From assembly GCF_002006345.1 (NCBI RefSeq), contig NZ_LZZM01000119.1, positions 1 through 64,000 on the forward strand: a stretch of DNA of 64,000 nt. The letters run 5' to 3'. The position numbers and the translations under genes were made by a program. The notes under the pieces were generated by a model. It saw only the letters and a list, made by a program, of their open reading frames with translations. It had not been told where the DNA came from and ran no database searches. Of the stretch, positions 26,732 to 36,133 are shown piece by piece; within the stretch, counting starts at the first letter, position 1; the number at the start of each line of letters is the position of its first letter. The stretch comes from Clostridium puniceum. GTDB lineage: Bacteria; Bacillota; Clostridia; Clostridiales; Clostridiaceae.

Positions 26732-28261
26732 ATGGAATATGTAGTTGAAATGCTAAATATTCGTAAAGAATTCCCAGGAATAGTAGCGAATGATAATATT
26801 ACTGTTAGATTAAAAAAAGGTGAAATTCACGCGTTGCTTGGTGAAAATGGAGCTGGTAAATCTACATTAATGTCAGTACTTTTTGGAATGTATCAGCCTG
26901 AAGTGGGAATTATAAAGGTAAGAGGAAAAGAAGTAAAAATATCAAATCCTAATGTTGCAAATGATTTAGGAATAGGAATGGTTCACCAACATTTTAAACT
27001 AGTTGAAAATTTCACAGTAACTGAAAACATTATTTTAGGCTGTGAACCTAGAAAAGGTTTAGTAGTTGATGTTAAAAGTGCAGCTAAAAAAATAGAGGAA
27101 TTATCTAATAAATATGAATTGAAAGTTGATCCATATGCAAAAATAGAAGATATAACAGTAGGAATGCAGCAAAGAGTAGAAATTTTAAAGATGCTTTATA
27201 GAGATGCAGAAGTGTTAATTTTAGATGAGCCTACAGCAGTTCTTACACCACAAGAAATTCAAGAACTTATGAAGATTATGAAAAATCTTATCAAAGAAGG
27301 AAAATCAATTATAATAATAACTCATAAACTTAAAGAAATAAAAGCTGTTGCAGATTTTTGTACTGTTATCAGACGTGGAAAATATATAGGAAGCGTTGAT
27401 GTAAAAACTACTTCAGAAGAAAAAATGGCAGAAATGATGGTTGGAAGACCAGTAAGCTTTAAGGTAAATAAAAAAGAAAAAGAGCCTAGAGATGTAGTTT
27501 TAAAATTAGAGGATCTTTCTGTTATGAATAACAAGAAGGTTTTAAGGGTTAAAAACTTTTCTTTAGAGGTTAAAGCGGGAGAAATTCTTGGGCTTGCTGG
27601 AGTTGAAGGTAATGGACAGTCAGAGTTAATTGAGGCTATTACTGGAATGAGACAAGTAAAGTCAGGAAAAGTATATTTTAAAAATGAGGATATAACGAAT
27701 ATGTCTATACGTAAGCGTATAAATAGCGGAATAGCTCATATTCCAGAAGATCGTCAAAAAAGAGGGCTTGTATTAGACTATACACTTGAAAATAATATGG
27801 TTTTAGAAATTTATGATAGAGAACCATTTTCAAAGCATGGCTTATTAAATAAGGATGCTATACACAATTATGCTGAAAAAATAATAAAAGAATTTGATGT
27901 AAGATCAGGTGAAGGTGGGAAGTCACCTGCAAGAACTATGTCAGGTGGTAATCAGCAAAAGGCTATAATTGGTCGTGAAGTTGAATTAAATCCTGAACTT
28001 CTAATTGCAGTTCAACCAACAAGAGGTCTTGATGTTGGATCAATAGAATATATACATAAGAGACTTGTTGAACAAAGAGATGAAGGAAAGGCTGTATTAC
28101 TTGTATCACTAGAACTTAGTGAAGTTATGAATTTATCTGATAGAATTGCAATAATCAATAATGGAGAATTAATTGGAATAGTAAATGCTTCAGAAACAAA
28201 TGAAAATGAAATCGGCCTTATGATGGCTGGAGTTCAAAAAGGAGGAGCGAAGCATGAGTAA
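26732..28261 (+). CDS. Nucleoside ABC importer ATP-binding protein (two ATPase domains)
   Basis: A 509-residue fused double-ATPase like NupA/YufO and sugar-type RbsA. Domain 1 has Walker A GENGAGKST, signature-like VGMQQRVEILK and Walker B LILDEPTAVLTPQE. Domain 2 has the altered Walker A GVEGNGQSEL, typical of the second half in this class, then MSGGNQQKAIIGREV and PTRGLDVGSIEYIH. The frame is open from 26612, but ATG 26732 with AAGGAGGAG gives the normal start MEYVVEMLNI. Its stop overlaps the next permease start by 8 bp. Confidence 0.94.
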   Translation: MEYVVEMLNIRKEFPGIVANDNITVRLKKGEIHALLGENGAGKSTLMSVLFGMYQPEVGIIKVRGKEVKISNPNVANDLGIGMVHQHFKLVENFTVTENIILGCEPRKGLVVDVKSAAKKIEELSNKYELKVDPYAKIEDITVGMQQRVEILKMLYRDAEVLILDEPTAVLTPQEIQELMKIMKNLIKEGKSIIIITHKLKEIKAVADFCTVIRRGKYIGSVDVKTTSEEKMAEMMVGRPVSFKVNKKEKEPRDVVLKLEDLSVMNNKKVLRVKNFSLEVKAGEILGLAGVEGNGQSELIEAITGMRQVKSGKVYFKNEDITNMSIRKRINSGIAHIPEDRQKRGLVLDYTLENNMVLEIYDREPFSKHGLLNKDAIHNYAEKIIKEFDVRSGEGGKSPARTMSGGNQQKAIIGREVELNPELLIAVQPTRGLDVGSIEYIHKRLVEQRDEGKAVLLVSLELSEVMNLSDRIAIINNGELIGIVNASETNENEIGLMMAGVQKGGAKHE

Positions 28262-29411
28262 AAAAGAAGCTTTAAATTCTATACTTGCAGTTATCCTTGG
28301 ATTAATTGCAGGGGCGATTTTAATGTTTGCCATAGGCAGCAATGCTGTAGAAGGATATTCGTATCTTTTCAAAGGTGCACTAATAAATGTGAAAAGATTT
28401 GGAGATACATTAGCCACCGCAACACCTTTGATACTTACAGGACTTTCAGTAGGTTTTGCATTTAAAACAGGGCTTTTCAATATTGGTACGCCAGGCCAAA
28501 TGCTTTTTGGAGGTTTTTGCGCTACAGTATTAGGATTAACATATGGAGATGCCATGTCAAGACCTGTATTGTTATTAGTTATGGTAGTAGCAGGATGTTT
28601 ATCGGGTGCTCTTTGGGCTTTTGTACCAGGATTATTAAAGGCTAAATTTAATGTAAATGAAGTAGTATCATCAATTATGATGAATTGGATTTCTTACTGG
28701 ATTGTTTATTATGCAGTTCCAGCATATTTTAAAGGTTCAAGTGAAACAGAATCTAAAAGTATTTCAGCATCAGCATCATTAAAAACAAAATGGATGACAG
28801 ATTTATTTAATGGGTCTTATATTAACTTAGGAATACTTATAGCTATTGTAGCAGTTATTGTTATTTGGTTTATTTTAAATAAGACTGTTTTAGGATATGA
28901 ATTAAAAGCAGTTGGATTTAATAAAAGTGCTGCAGAATATGCTGGTATGTCAGTAAATAGAAATGTGATTTTTTCAATGATGATTGCGGGAGGTCTTTCA
29001 GGGCTTGCAGGTGTAGCACAATACGTAGGTAATGCATCTAACATACAAATTGGTGTAATGCCATCTCAAGGTTTTGATGGAATAGCAGTATCATTACTTG
29101 GTGCTAATAATCCAGTTGGAATATTAATATCTGCTTTATTTTTTGGTGTATTATATTCAGGAAAAGGATTTATGAATGCTAATACAAGTATTCCACCAGA
29201 AATAGCAGATACAATAATAGCAACTATAATATATTTTGCAGCAATAAGTGCAGCAGTACCAATGATAGTAAATGCTATAAAACATAAAAAATCCATGGCA
29301 AAGGCTAAAAAAGCTCAAAATTCAGGTACTGATGCTGTGCATGAAGTAAATTCGAACAATGTTGAAAAATCAAATGATAGTATAGATATCAACAACAAGG
29401 AGGAGAAATAA
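28254..29411 (+). CDS. Nucleoside ABC importer permease 1
   Basis: A 385-residue integral membrane protein of the BPD_transp_2 (branched-chain/RbsC-like) superfamily, NupB/YufP type, with about nine hydrophobic segments. Characteristic stretches are GLSVGFAFKTGLFNIGTPGQ, FNVNEVVSSIMMNWISYWIV, GFNKSAAEYAGMSV and GGLSGLAGVAQYVGN. The C-terminal 40 residues are a charged cytoplasmic tail. ATG 28254 overlaps the ATPase stop and follows GGAGGAG, so translation is coupled. It forms the membrane channel with the next gene product. Confidence 0.92.
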   Translation: MSKKEALNSILAVILGLIAGAILMFAIGSNAVEGYSYLFKGALINVKRFGDTLATATPLILTGLSVGFAFKTGLFNIGTPGQMLFGGFCATVLGLTYGDAMSRPVLLLVMVVAGCLSGALWAFVPGLLKAKFNVNEVVSSIMMNWISYWIVYYAVPAYFKGSSETESKSISASASLKTKWMTDLFNGSYINLGILIAIVAVIVIWFILNKTVLGYELKAVGFNKSAAEYAGMSVNRNVIFSMMIAGGLSGLAGVAQYVGNASNIQIGVMPSQGFDGIAVSLLGANNPVGILISALFFGVLYSGKGFMNANTSIPPEIADTIIATIIYFAAISAAVPMIVNAIKHKKSMAKAKKAQNSGTDAVHEVNSNNVEKSNDSIDINNKEEK

Positions 29412-29412
29412 T

Positions 29413-30369
29413 ATGTGGGAAATAGTAGTTCAAATTTTTCCATATGCTGTAGCATATACAATTCCTCTACTTATGACTGCATTAGGAGCATTATACTGTG
29501 AACGTAGCGGTGTAATTAATATCGGTCTTGATGGATTTATGATAGTTGGTTCTTTTGCAGGTGCTTTAACAATAACTAAGCTACAAGAAAGCATGGGAGC
29601 TGGAAGTAGTTTGGCTATTTGGATAGGATTACTAGTGGCTATAATAGTTGGTATGCTATTTTCTCTATTACATGCATTTGCAAGTATTAATTTAAATGCA
29701 GACCAAACAATAAGTGGTACAGCAATTAATATGATGGCTGGAGCATTAACTGTATTTTTAGCAAGAACTATTACAGGAAGTGGACGTATAAGAATTACAA
29801 ATGGATTTTATCAAATGGATATCCCAGTACTTTCACAAATTCCTATACTCGGAGATTTATTATTTAAAAAAACTTATATAACTACATGGGTTTCATTAGC
29901 AATATTGGTGTTAAGTTCATTTTTAATATATAAAACAAGATTTGGATTGAGATTAAGATCTTGTGGTGAACATCCTCAAGCAGCAGATGCAGCTGGTATT
30001 AATGTTTATCGTATGCGTTATATCGGTGTTTTATTATCAGGAGGATTATCTTCTTTTGCGGGAGCAGTAATTCTTGTAACATTTTCAGGTGAGTTTAATG
30101 GAAGCGTTGCAGGTCTTGGATTCTTAGCATTAGCAGGATTGATTTTTGGACAATGGAAACCACTTGGAATTCTTGCAGCTACAGCATTCTTTGGATTTGC
30201 AACAACTGTCGCAAATGTATCACAAGTTATTCCAGAACTTGGTTCAATTCCATTAGTAGTATTAAAGGTATTTCCTTATGTAGCTACTTTACTTGCTCTT
30301 GTGTTATTCTCTAAATCATCTAGAGCACCGAAGGCAGAAGGGGAACCTTTTGATTCTGGAAAAAGATAG
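29413..30369 (+). CDS. Nucleoside ABC importer permease 2
   Basis: A 318-residue membrane protein of the same superfamily, NupC/YufQ type. Hydrophobic segments cover most of the chain. Family stretches are ALGALYCERSGVINIGLDGF, NLNADQTISGTAINMMAGAL, LRLRSCGEHPQAADAAGINV and GGLSSFAGAVILVTFSGEF. It begins one base after the previous stop, with AAGGAGGAG inside that gene. Together with the lipoprotein, the ATPase and permease 1 it completes a four-component nucleoside importer. Confidence 0.92.
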   Translation: MWEIVVQIFPYAVAYTIPLLMTALGALYCERSGVINIGLDGFMIVGSFAGALTITKLQESMGAGSSLAIWIGLLVAIIVGMLFSLLHAFASINLNADQTISGTAINMMAGALTVFLARTITGSGRIRITNGFYQMDIPVLSQIPILGDLLFKKTYITTWVSLAILVLSSFLIYKTRFGLRLRSCGEHPQAADAAGINVYRMRYIGVLLSGGLSSFAGAVILVTFSGEFNGSVAGLGFLALAGLIFGQWKPLGILAATAFFGFATTVANVSQVIPELGSIPLVVLKVFPYVATLLALVLFSKSSRAPKAEGEPFDSGKR

Positions 30370-30478
30370 TTAACGTAGTAATGCATCAATAACTGATATA
30401 ATTAAGTTTGTATAAAGAATAGTTAATGCATATTAATATTTTACTTAATGTGCATGACTTTATGAGGAGGAAAAGAAA

Positions 30479-31129
30479 ATGAATATAGCTAAATATATAG
30501 ATCATACAATATTAAAACCTGAGGCAACAGCAGAAGATGTGAAAAAACTTTGCAGAGAAGCTAGAGAATATAATTTTGCTTCTGTTTGTGTAAATGCATG
30601 TTATGCAAAATTAGTTAGTACTGAACTTGTAGGGACGGATGTAAAAACTTGTGTAGTAGTAGGTTTTCCGCTTGGAGCTATGACTAAAGAAGCTAAGGCA
30701 TTTGAAACAACTCAAGCTATTGAAAATGGTGCGACTGAAATAGATATGGTTATAAATGTAGGCGCGTTGAAGGAAAAAAATTATGTACTACTTAAAGAAG
30801 ATATTGAAGCAGTAGTTAATGCAGCTACAGGAAAAGCAATAGTTAAGGTTATTATTGAAACATGTCTATTGACAGATGAAGAGAAAGCTAAAGCATGTGA
30901 AATAGCTAAAGAAGCTAAAGCAGATTTTGTTAAGACTTCAACAGGATTTTCTACTAGTGGAGCTACAAAAGAAGATATTGCTCTTATGAGAAAAACTGTA
31001 GGAGAAAATATAGGAGTAAAGGCATCTGGTGGAGTTAGAGACTTTAAGACAGCTATGGATATGATAAATGCTGGAGCAAGCAGAATAGGTGCTAGCGCAA
31101 GTATTTCTATTGTTAGTGAAAGCAATTAA
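30479..31129 (+). CDS. deoC: Deoxyribose-phosphate aldolase
   Basis: A 216-residue class I aldolase cleaving 2-deoxyribose-5-phosphate to glyceraldehyde-3-phosphate and acetaldehyde. Motifs are [64 protein letters not shown] and [13 protein letters not shown], whose Lys near 151 forms the Schiff base, then KASGGVRDF. Length is normal. ATG 30479 follows GAGGAGG at ideal distance. Located 109 bp after the transporter genes and before deoB, it supplies the last step of deoxynucleoside breakdown. Confidence 0.96.
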   Translation: MNIAKYIDHTILKPEATAEDVKKLCREAREYNFASVCVNACYAKLVSTELVGTDVKTCVVVGFPLGAMTKEAKAFETTQAIENGATEIDMVINVGALKEKNYVLLKEDIEAVVNAATGKAIVKVIIETCLLTDEEKAKACEIAKEAKADFVKTSTGFSTSGATKEDIALMRKTVGENIGVKASGGVRDFKTAMDMINAGASRIGASASISIVSESN

Positions 31130-31463
31130 TTTTTAGAATTGACAAATAGCAATTAATGAAAAAGCTCTGTTTGAGATTTGTCATTAATTATTGAGTGTCA
31201 AAATAGGAAAAGCTAGAAAGAATATAATCGAAAGTTATCGTATAACCAGTGAAAATAAGGAAGCGGTTTCATTAATTTATGGAATAATTAGATAGTTAAT
31301 AATTAACAGTTAGTAAACAGAGCTCAAAGAGAAAGCTCATGTTTCAAAATATAAAATTTGGATATTTACTTTTCCTTGGTAATTTGAATTATATATTTTA
31401 AAGAAACGCTTTGTGTTTTATCTTTAATTGTCAATTTTAACTGAAAGAAAGGTGGTTTTGTAA
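31130..31463. repeat. deoC-deoB gap: palindromic, repeat-rich segment with candidate operators
   Basis: The gap is bounded by AATTGACAA near 31137 and its inverse TTGTCAATT near 31428. Inside, AGCTCTGTTT (31163-31172) is the exact inverse of AAACAGAGCT (31315-31324), and TAATTATT/AATAATTA copies lie between. The AATAATTAACAGTTAG stretch near 31299 recurs after htpG (about 8938). This resembles a small palindromic mobile element or its remnant. It also contains GTTATCGTATAAC (31234-31246) and AGGAAGCGGTTTCA (31258-31271), which look like LacI- or CcpA-type operators. No gene is present. Confidence 0.45.
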
Positions 31464-32636
31464 ATGATAAATAGAATTATATGGGTAGTTTTAGATAGTG
31501 TTGGTATGGGAGAAATGCCAGATGCTGAAAAGTTTGGAGATGTTGGTGCAAATACAATAGGAAATATTTCTAAAGCAGTAGGTGGATTAAATTTACCTAA
31601 TATGATTAAACTAGGCCTTGGAAATATTGAAAATATTAAAGGTGTAGAAATGTGCGATTCACCAATAGGATGTTATGCAAGATTTGAAGAAGAATCTAAT
31701 GGTAAGGATACAACAACTGGTCATTGGGAAATGGGGGGAGTTGTTTCAAAAGTAGCTTTTCCAACTTATCCAAATGGATTCCCAAAGGATGTAATAGAAA
31801 AATTTGAAAAGTTAACTGGAAGAAAAGTTATAGGAAATAAACCAGCATCAGGGACTGCTATATTAGATGAATTGGGTGAAGAACAAATGAAAACTGGAAA
31901 TGCCATAGTTTATACTTCAGCAGACAGTGTATTTCAAATTGCAGCGCATGAAAAAATAATTCCTTTAGAAGAATTATATAAAATGTGCGAAATAGCAAGA
32001 GAAATGTTAACTGGAGAACATGGTGTTGCAAGAGTAATAGCTAGACCTTATGTTGGAGAACCAGGAAATTTCGCTAGAACACCAAATAGAAGAGATTTTT
32101 CACTAATACCACCATATGATACAGTTCTAAATAAGATAAAAAATGCTGGATTAGATGTTATTGGTGTAGGTAAAATAGAAGATATTTTCTGCGGAGAAGG
32201 AATAACAGAAGCAATTCATACTAAAGATAATATGGATGGAGTAGATAAGACTTTAGAATATATGAAAAAAGATAATAAAGGATTAATATTTACTAATCTT
32301 GTTGATTTCGATATGAAATGGGGACATCGTAATGACTTTAAATCTTATGCAAAAGGCTTAGAAGAATTTGATTTAAGACTTAAGGAAATTTTAGATGAAA
32401 TGAAAGAGAATGATGTTTTATTTATAACAGCAGATCATGGCTGTGATCCAACAATGCCAGGAACAGATCATAGCAGAGAACATGTACCATTTTTAGCGTA
32501 TGGAAGAAAATTGAAAGAAAATGTTAATTTAGGAACAAGAAAATCTTTTGCAGATATGGGGCAGACTATAGCAGATATATTAAAGGTAGAAAAAATAAAA
32601 AATGGAGAAAGTTTCTTCAAGGAAATAAAAAGATAA
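31464..32636 (+). CDS. deoB: Phosphopentomutase
   Basis: A 390-residue metal-dependent enzyme of the alkaline-phosphatase superfamily that interconverts (deoxy)ribose-1-phosphate and -5-phosphate. It links the phosphorylases to DeoC. Motifs are WVVLDSVGMGEMPDAEKFGD (metal-binding Asp), GKDTTTGHWEMGG (phosphorylated Thr), GVGKIEDIFCG, FDMKWGHRND and FITADHGCDPTMPGTDHSRE (metal ligands). ATG 31464 follows AAAGGTGG. It heads the second half of the locus (deoB-cdd-deoD) after a 334-bp gap that may carry its own promoter. Confidence 0.96.
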   Translation: MINRIIWVVLDSVGMGEMPDAEKFGDVGANTIGNISKAVGGLNLPNMIKLGLGNIENIKGVEMCDSPIGCYARFEEESNGKDTTTGHWEMGGVVSKVAFPTYPNGFPKDVIEKFEKLTGRKVIGNKPASGTAILDELGEEQMKTGNAIVYTSADSVFQIAAHEKIIPLEELYKMCEIAREMLTGEHGVARVIARPYVGEPGNFARTPNRRDFSLIPPYDTVLNKIKNAGLDVIGVGKIEDIFCGEGITEAIHTKDNMDGVDKTLEYMKKDNKGLIFTNLVDFDMKWGHRNDFKSYAKGLEEFDLRLKEILDEMKENDVLFITADHGCDPTMPGTDHSREHVPFLAYGRKLKENVNLGTRKSFADMGQTIADILKVEKIKNGESFFKEIKR

Positions 32637-32739
32637 AAAATTACAAGAAATATATTAATGATCATATGCAGTAATATAAAAAATATTATAACTGTAAACT
32701 TTCAATTTTTGACTATTAACTGAGTAAAGAGGTGTATTT

Positions 32740-33138
32740 ATGGATTACAAAAAACTTATAAAGGTAGCTTTAAATTATAGAAATAGAGCATATTCACCTT
32801 ATTCTGATTTTAAAGTAGGAGCAGCTGTGCTTTTTGAAAGTGGAGAAATTTATGGTGGATGTAATATTGAAAATGCATCATTTGGAGCTACAAATTGTGC
32901 AGAAAGAACTGGAATATTTAAGGGAATATCAGAAGGTGAAAGCAAAATAAAGGCTGTAGCTGTAGTTGGGAGTCTTGAAGAATTAACATACCCTTGTGGA
33001 ATTTGTCGTCAAGTAATTGCAGAATTTGGCGATAAAGATGTAAAAATAATAATAGCGAAAAGTGAAAATGATTATATAGTAAAAGACATGAATGATATTT
33101 TACCAGGAGCATTTACCAAATCAGACCTGGGTAAATAA
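32740..33138 (+). CDS. cdd: Cytidine deaminase
   Basis: A 132-residue tetrameric-type zinc enzyme that deaminates cytidine and deoxycytidine to (deoxy)uridine. NIENASFGATNCAERTGIF gives the first zinc Cys and the catalytic Glu, and YPCGICRQVIAEF the other two zinc cysteines. The N-terminus AYSPYSDFKVGAAV is typical. Length is normal. It lies 103 bp after deoB and 50 bp before deoD, so it probably belongs to the same transcript. No pyrimidine phosphorylase (pdp/udp) is in the window, so where uridine goes next is not visible here. Confidence 0.96.
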   Translation: MDYKKLIKVALNYRNRAYSPYSDFKVGAAVLFESGEIYGGCNIENASFGATNCAERTGIFKGISEGESKIKAVAVVGSLEELTYPCGICRQVIAEFGDKDVKIIIAKSENDYIVKDMNDILPGAFTKSDLGK

Positions 33139-33188
33139 ATTATAGTTAACAAGTAACTATTAACTGAATAAAATTTGGAGGTAACAAA

Positions 33189-33896
33189 ATGAGTATTCAT
33201 ATTAATGCAACAGAAGGTGCTATCGCAGAAAGTGTACTATTACCAGGAGATCCTTTAAGAGCTAAGTTTATTGCAGAAACATTTTTAGAAGATGCAGTTT
33301 GCTATAATGAAGTTAGAGGAATGTATGGATTTACAGGAACATATAAAGGAAAGAGAGTTTCAGTTCAAGGAACTGGAATGGGTATCCCATCAATATCAAT
33401 ATATACTAATGAGTTAATTCAAAGCTATGGAGTTAAAAATCTTATAAGAGTTGGAACTTGTGGTGGATATAGCGAAAAGGTTAAGGTAAGAGATCTTATA
33501 ATAGCAATGTCAGCTTCAACAGATTCAAATCTTAACTTAGTAAGATTCCAAGGCAGAACATTTGCACCAACAGCAAGTTTTGAATTACTAAAGCCAGCAT
33601 ATGATATAGCTGTTAATAAAGGTTTTGATCCTAAGGTAGGAAGCATATACAGTTCTGATGTATTTTATGGTGATGATAATGAAGATTGGAAGAAGTGGGC
33701 TAAATTTGGCTGCTTAGGAGTGGAAATGGAAGCTGCTGCATTATATACAATTGCGGCTAAATTTGGAGCTAATGCATTAGCATTACTTACTGTAAGTGAT
33801 CATTTTGTAACAGGAGAAGTTACAAGTGCAGAAGAAAGACAATTAACATTTACAAATATGATGGAAGTTGCACTTGATACAATAGCAGAGTTATAA
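33189..33896 (+). CDS. deoD: Purine-nucleoside phosphorylase, DeoD type
   Basis: A 235-residue hexameric PNP acting on adenosine, inosine, guanosine and their deoxy forms. Motifs are [17 protein letters not shown] (phosphate site), [55 protein letters not shown] and [12 protein letters not shown], whose Asp is the catalytic acid. ATG 33189 follows TGGAGG. It is the last gene of the nucleoside locus. The organism thus has both PNP families, the other being punA at 2902. Confidence 0.96.
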   Translation: MSIHINATEGAIAESVLLPGDPLRAKFIAETFLEDAVCYNEVRGMYGFTGTYKGKRVSVQGTGMGIPSISIYTNELIQSYGVKNLIRVGTCGGYSEKVKVRDLIIAMSASTDSNLNLVRFQGRTFAPTASFELLKPAYDIAVNKGFDPKVGSIYSSDVFYGDDNEDWKKWAKFGCLGVEMEAAALYTIAAKFGANALALLTVSDHFVTGEVTSAEERQLTFTNMMEVALDTIAEL

Positions 33897-33996
33897 AGTG
33901 CAATTAATAAATAATAAGTAAAATTAATTAGTGAACAAATCAAATATGAAACTAGTAAAATTAAGAGTTAAGGAATAATCAACATGAGGTGGTATT

Positions 33997-34059
33997 ATGT
34001 TGTACTTAATTAGAGTTATAAGATTTTTTGATTTGGAAAACTGTACTCAAATAAAATAG
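33997..34059 (+). CDS. Possible 20-codon small ORF after deoD
   Basis: ATG 33997 is preceded by GAGGTGG at 33986-33992 and opens MLYLIRVIRFFDLENCTQIK before TAG. The ribosome binding site and spacing are good. However, the peptide resembles nothing I recognise and the region is short and AT-rich, so it may be fortuitous. Confidence 0.2.
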   Translation: MLYLIRVIRFFDLENCTQIK

Positions 34060-34085
34060 TTAAAATTACAATATAGATATCTCAA

Positions 34086-34152
34086 AATATCCTCAAAGTT
34101 ATCTGAATTTCTTCTCTATAGAAAAATTCGTAGTAATTTTGAGGATATTCTT
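34086..34152. terminator. Shared terminator between deoD and the oxidoreductase gene
   Basis: AATATCCTCAAA (34086-34097) pairs perfectly with TTTGAGGATATT (34138-34149), and an inner GAATTT/AAATTC (34105-34110 and 34124-34129) extends the fold. It lies between two converging transcription units and could serve both. Confidence 0.6.
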
Positions 34153-34165
34153 ATAAAGAAATTAA

Positions 34166-35269
34166 TTATATAACATAGCCTTTGCTTAATCCCATTGCTA
34201 ATGGTTTTGATTGCTGGCAGCTAGTTGATAATTCTATATATTTCTTTGTGTTGTAACTTATATGGAAGGAATGCATAATTTCTAGAACATGATTTGCAAG
34301 TTCTCCACTTGCTCTAGGTTTATCGCCAGTTTTAATACATCTTGCCATATCAGCAACGCCAATTCCCCTGCTGTTTTCAGCATAAATATGAGTTAGCGGA
34401 ATTTCTTTGAATTCATCTCCGTGAGCAGTTTTTAGAAGCACAGGTCCACCAAATGCATTTGGATCTGGAACTATGAGTGTTCCAATTGATCCATATATTT
34501 CTATTCGAGGAAGCTTGCTAGCCCATACATCAAAACTTGTTATTATAGTTGCAATGGCGCCATTTTGAAATTCAATTGTGCCTGCAACATGAGTTGGTAT
34601 TTTTACATCTATAACCTCTCCAAATTTTTTAGAGCTTGTAATGGTTCTTTGAGGAAATGATATTTTTGTCATTCCACAAACTGTTTTTGCTTCACCCAAT
34701 AGAGATACCAAAGCCGTGAGATAATAAGGTCCCATATCAAACATAGGACCACCACCAATGTCATAGTAAAATTCAGGATCAGGGTGCCAGCCTTCATGTC
34801 CATGACAAACCATGAATGCCGTTGCTGCAACAGGTTTACCTATAAACCCATCTTCTATTAATTTTCGACAGGTTTGAAGTCCTGCACCTAAAAAAGTATC
34901 TGGTGCACATCCAACCATTAGATTTTTCTCTTTAGCTAAGGCTAAAAGCTCGTTACCTTGCTCCATTGTAAGTGACAGTGGCTTTTCAACATAAACATGC
35001 TTACCCGCTAGAAGAGTCTGTTTACAAACATCAAAGTGTATTTTTGGTATAGTTAAATTCAATACTATTTGTATATCTTCACATTGAAGTAATTCTTCAG
35101 TAGAAAAAATATTGGGAATATTGTATTTTTCAGCAGCTTCTTTAGCTCTATCTTCTATTAAATCTGCACATGCATGTACTTCAATGTTTACAAAGGTTTT
35201 TGTTAAATTCTCAAAATATATTCCGCTGATATTTCCACAACCAATTACTCCTACTTTTACCTTATTCAT
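34166..35269 (-). CDS. Gfo/Idh/MocA-family oxidoreductase
   Basis: A 367-residue NAD(P)-dependent sugar dehydrogenase-like protein. The Rossmann fold starts KVGVIGCGNISGIYFENL. VYVEKPLSLTMEQGNEL carries the conserved EKP lysine, and GGGPMFDMGPYYLTALVSLL supplies the D/H-type active-site segment. The C-terminal alpha/beta domain spans about 130-340. The family oxidises or epimerises sugars, inositols or their derivatives; the substrate is not deducible. It is the second gene of a pair with the ThuA protein (40 bp apart), divergent from an AraC regulator. ThuA and Gfo/Idh enzymes co-occur in disaccharide oxidation pathways (for example trehalose via the 3-keto sugar), which is the best hint. 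Confidence 0.88.
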   Translation of the reverse strand: MNKVKVGVIGCGNISGIYFENLTKTFVNIEVHACADLIEDRAKEAAEKYNIPNIFSTEELLQCEDIQIVLNLTIPKIHFDVCKQTLLAGKHVYVEKPLSLTMEQGNELLALAKEKNLMVGCAPDTFLGAGLQTCRKLIEDGFIGKPVAATAFMVCHGHEGWHPDPEFYYDIGGGPMFDMGPYYLTALVSLLGEAKTVCGMTKISFPQRTITSSKKFGEVIDVKIPTHVAGTIEFQNGAIATIITSFDVWASKLPRIEIYGSIGTLIVPDPNAFGGPVLLKTAHGDEFKEIPLTHIYAENSRGIGVADMARCIKTGDKPRASGELANHVLEIMHSFHISYNTKKYIELSTSCQQSKPLAMGLSKGYVI

Positions 35270-35309
35270 AAAATTCGCCGTCCTCTCATCTGATTAATAT
35301 ATACATAAG

Positions 35310-35969
35310 TTATTTTGCAGCCCACAAAAATCCTCTTCGCATAAGCTCTTTTGCTTCTTTGATATTGAATATAGCTGCATTGTGACCTAATGAATTGTAA
35401 AATACCTTACCTTTTCCCCAGCTTTTTGTATATACTACAGGTATTAAAACGTTACCATTACTACTATGAGGACCATCGAAAATAGGAAAGGTTGTTGTTG
35501 CTAGAACATTCACAGCAGGATCTACATGTATATAATATTGTTCCGACTTAACCTTAAAGTCTGATATATCAGAAATAATAGTACTTGAACTTGATTTTAC
35601 TATATTTACCTCGTATTCAATATCATTATTGCCAGGGTGAGCGACCCACTGTGAACCCGTCATAAATTGCCAATCTACTGAGTTTCTAAAGGAATCACAC
35701 ATTCCTCCATGGCAGCCAGCAATACCTACGCCTGATTCTATTGCTTTTAGTACAGGCTTTATCTGTTCATTAGTAATTTCACCCATTGTCCAAACTGGTA
35801 CTATAAGATTTAAGCTCAGAAGACTCTCTTCATCTTTAAAGCTATCTAGGTTATCTGAAACTTCAACTTCAAAACCTTCAGCTTTTAAAATATTTGAAAA
35901 AACCTCTGAAACCTGCTTAGGTTGATGTCCATCCCAACCACCGTATACTATAAGTGCTTTTTTCATCAT
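35310..35969 (-). CDS. ThuA-like protein
   Basis: A 219-residue ThuA-family (class I glutamine-amidotransferase-like fold) protein. KKALIVYGGWDGHQPKQVSE opens the flavodoxin-like fold. LNLIVPVWTMGEITNEQIKP and GVGIAGCHGGMCDSFRNSVD cover the nucleophile-elbow region, with CHGG as in ThuA, and YYIHVDPAVNVLATT follows. ThuA participates in trehalose/sucrose 3-keto metabolism in rhizobia, but its chemistry is not settled. Two consecutive ATGs (35969 and 35966) follow AAGGAGAGG. It is the first gene of the ThuA-oxidoreductase operon, divergent from the AraC gene at 36134. Confidence 0.85.
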   Translation of the reverse strand: MMKKALIVYGGWDGHQPKQVSEVFSNILKAEGFEVEVSDNLDSFKDEESLLSLNLIVPVWTMGEITNEQIKPVLKAIESGVGIAGCHGGMCDSFRNSVDWQFMTGSQWVAHPGNNDIEYEVNIVKSSSSTIISDISDFKVKSEQYYIHVDPAVNVLATTTFPIFDGPHSSNGNVLIPVVYTKSWGKGKVFYNSLGHNAAIFNIKEAKELMRRGFLWAAK

Positions 35970-36133
35970 ATAAATCCTCTCCTTATTAATATAAATATTT
36001 TTGTATCATACTTCAATTGATATTCTACATTTTAATTTGCAAAAAATCTCGCAGTATATTAACAGAATATAGACATATATTGCTATAGATGTTATATTTA
36101 GTGTTATTAATATATCAGTTATGGAGGACGACT

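Noticed and set aside
30781..31125. 114-codon minus-strand frame opposite deoC
   Set aside because: It is the shadow of a complete deoC with all catalytic motifs; the antisense protein is low-complexity and hydrophobic with no start signal.
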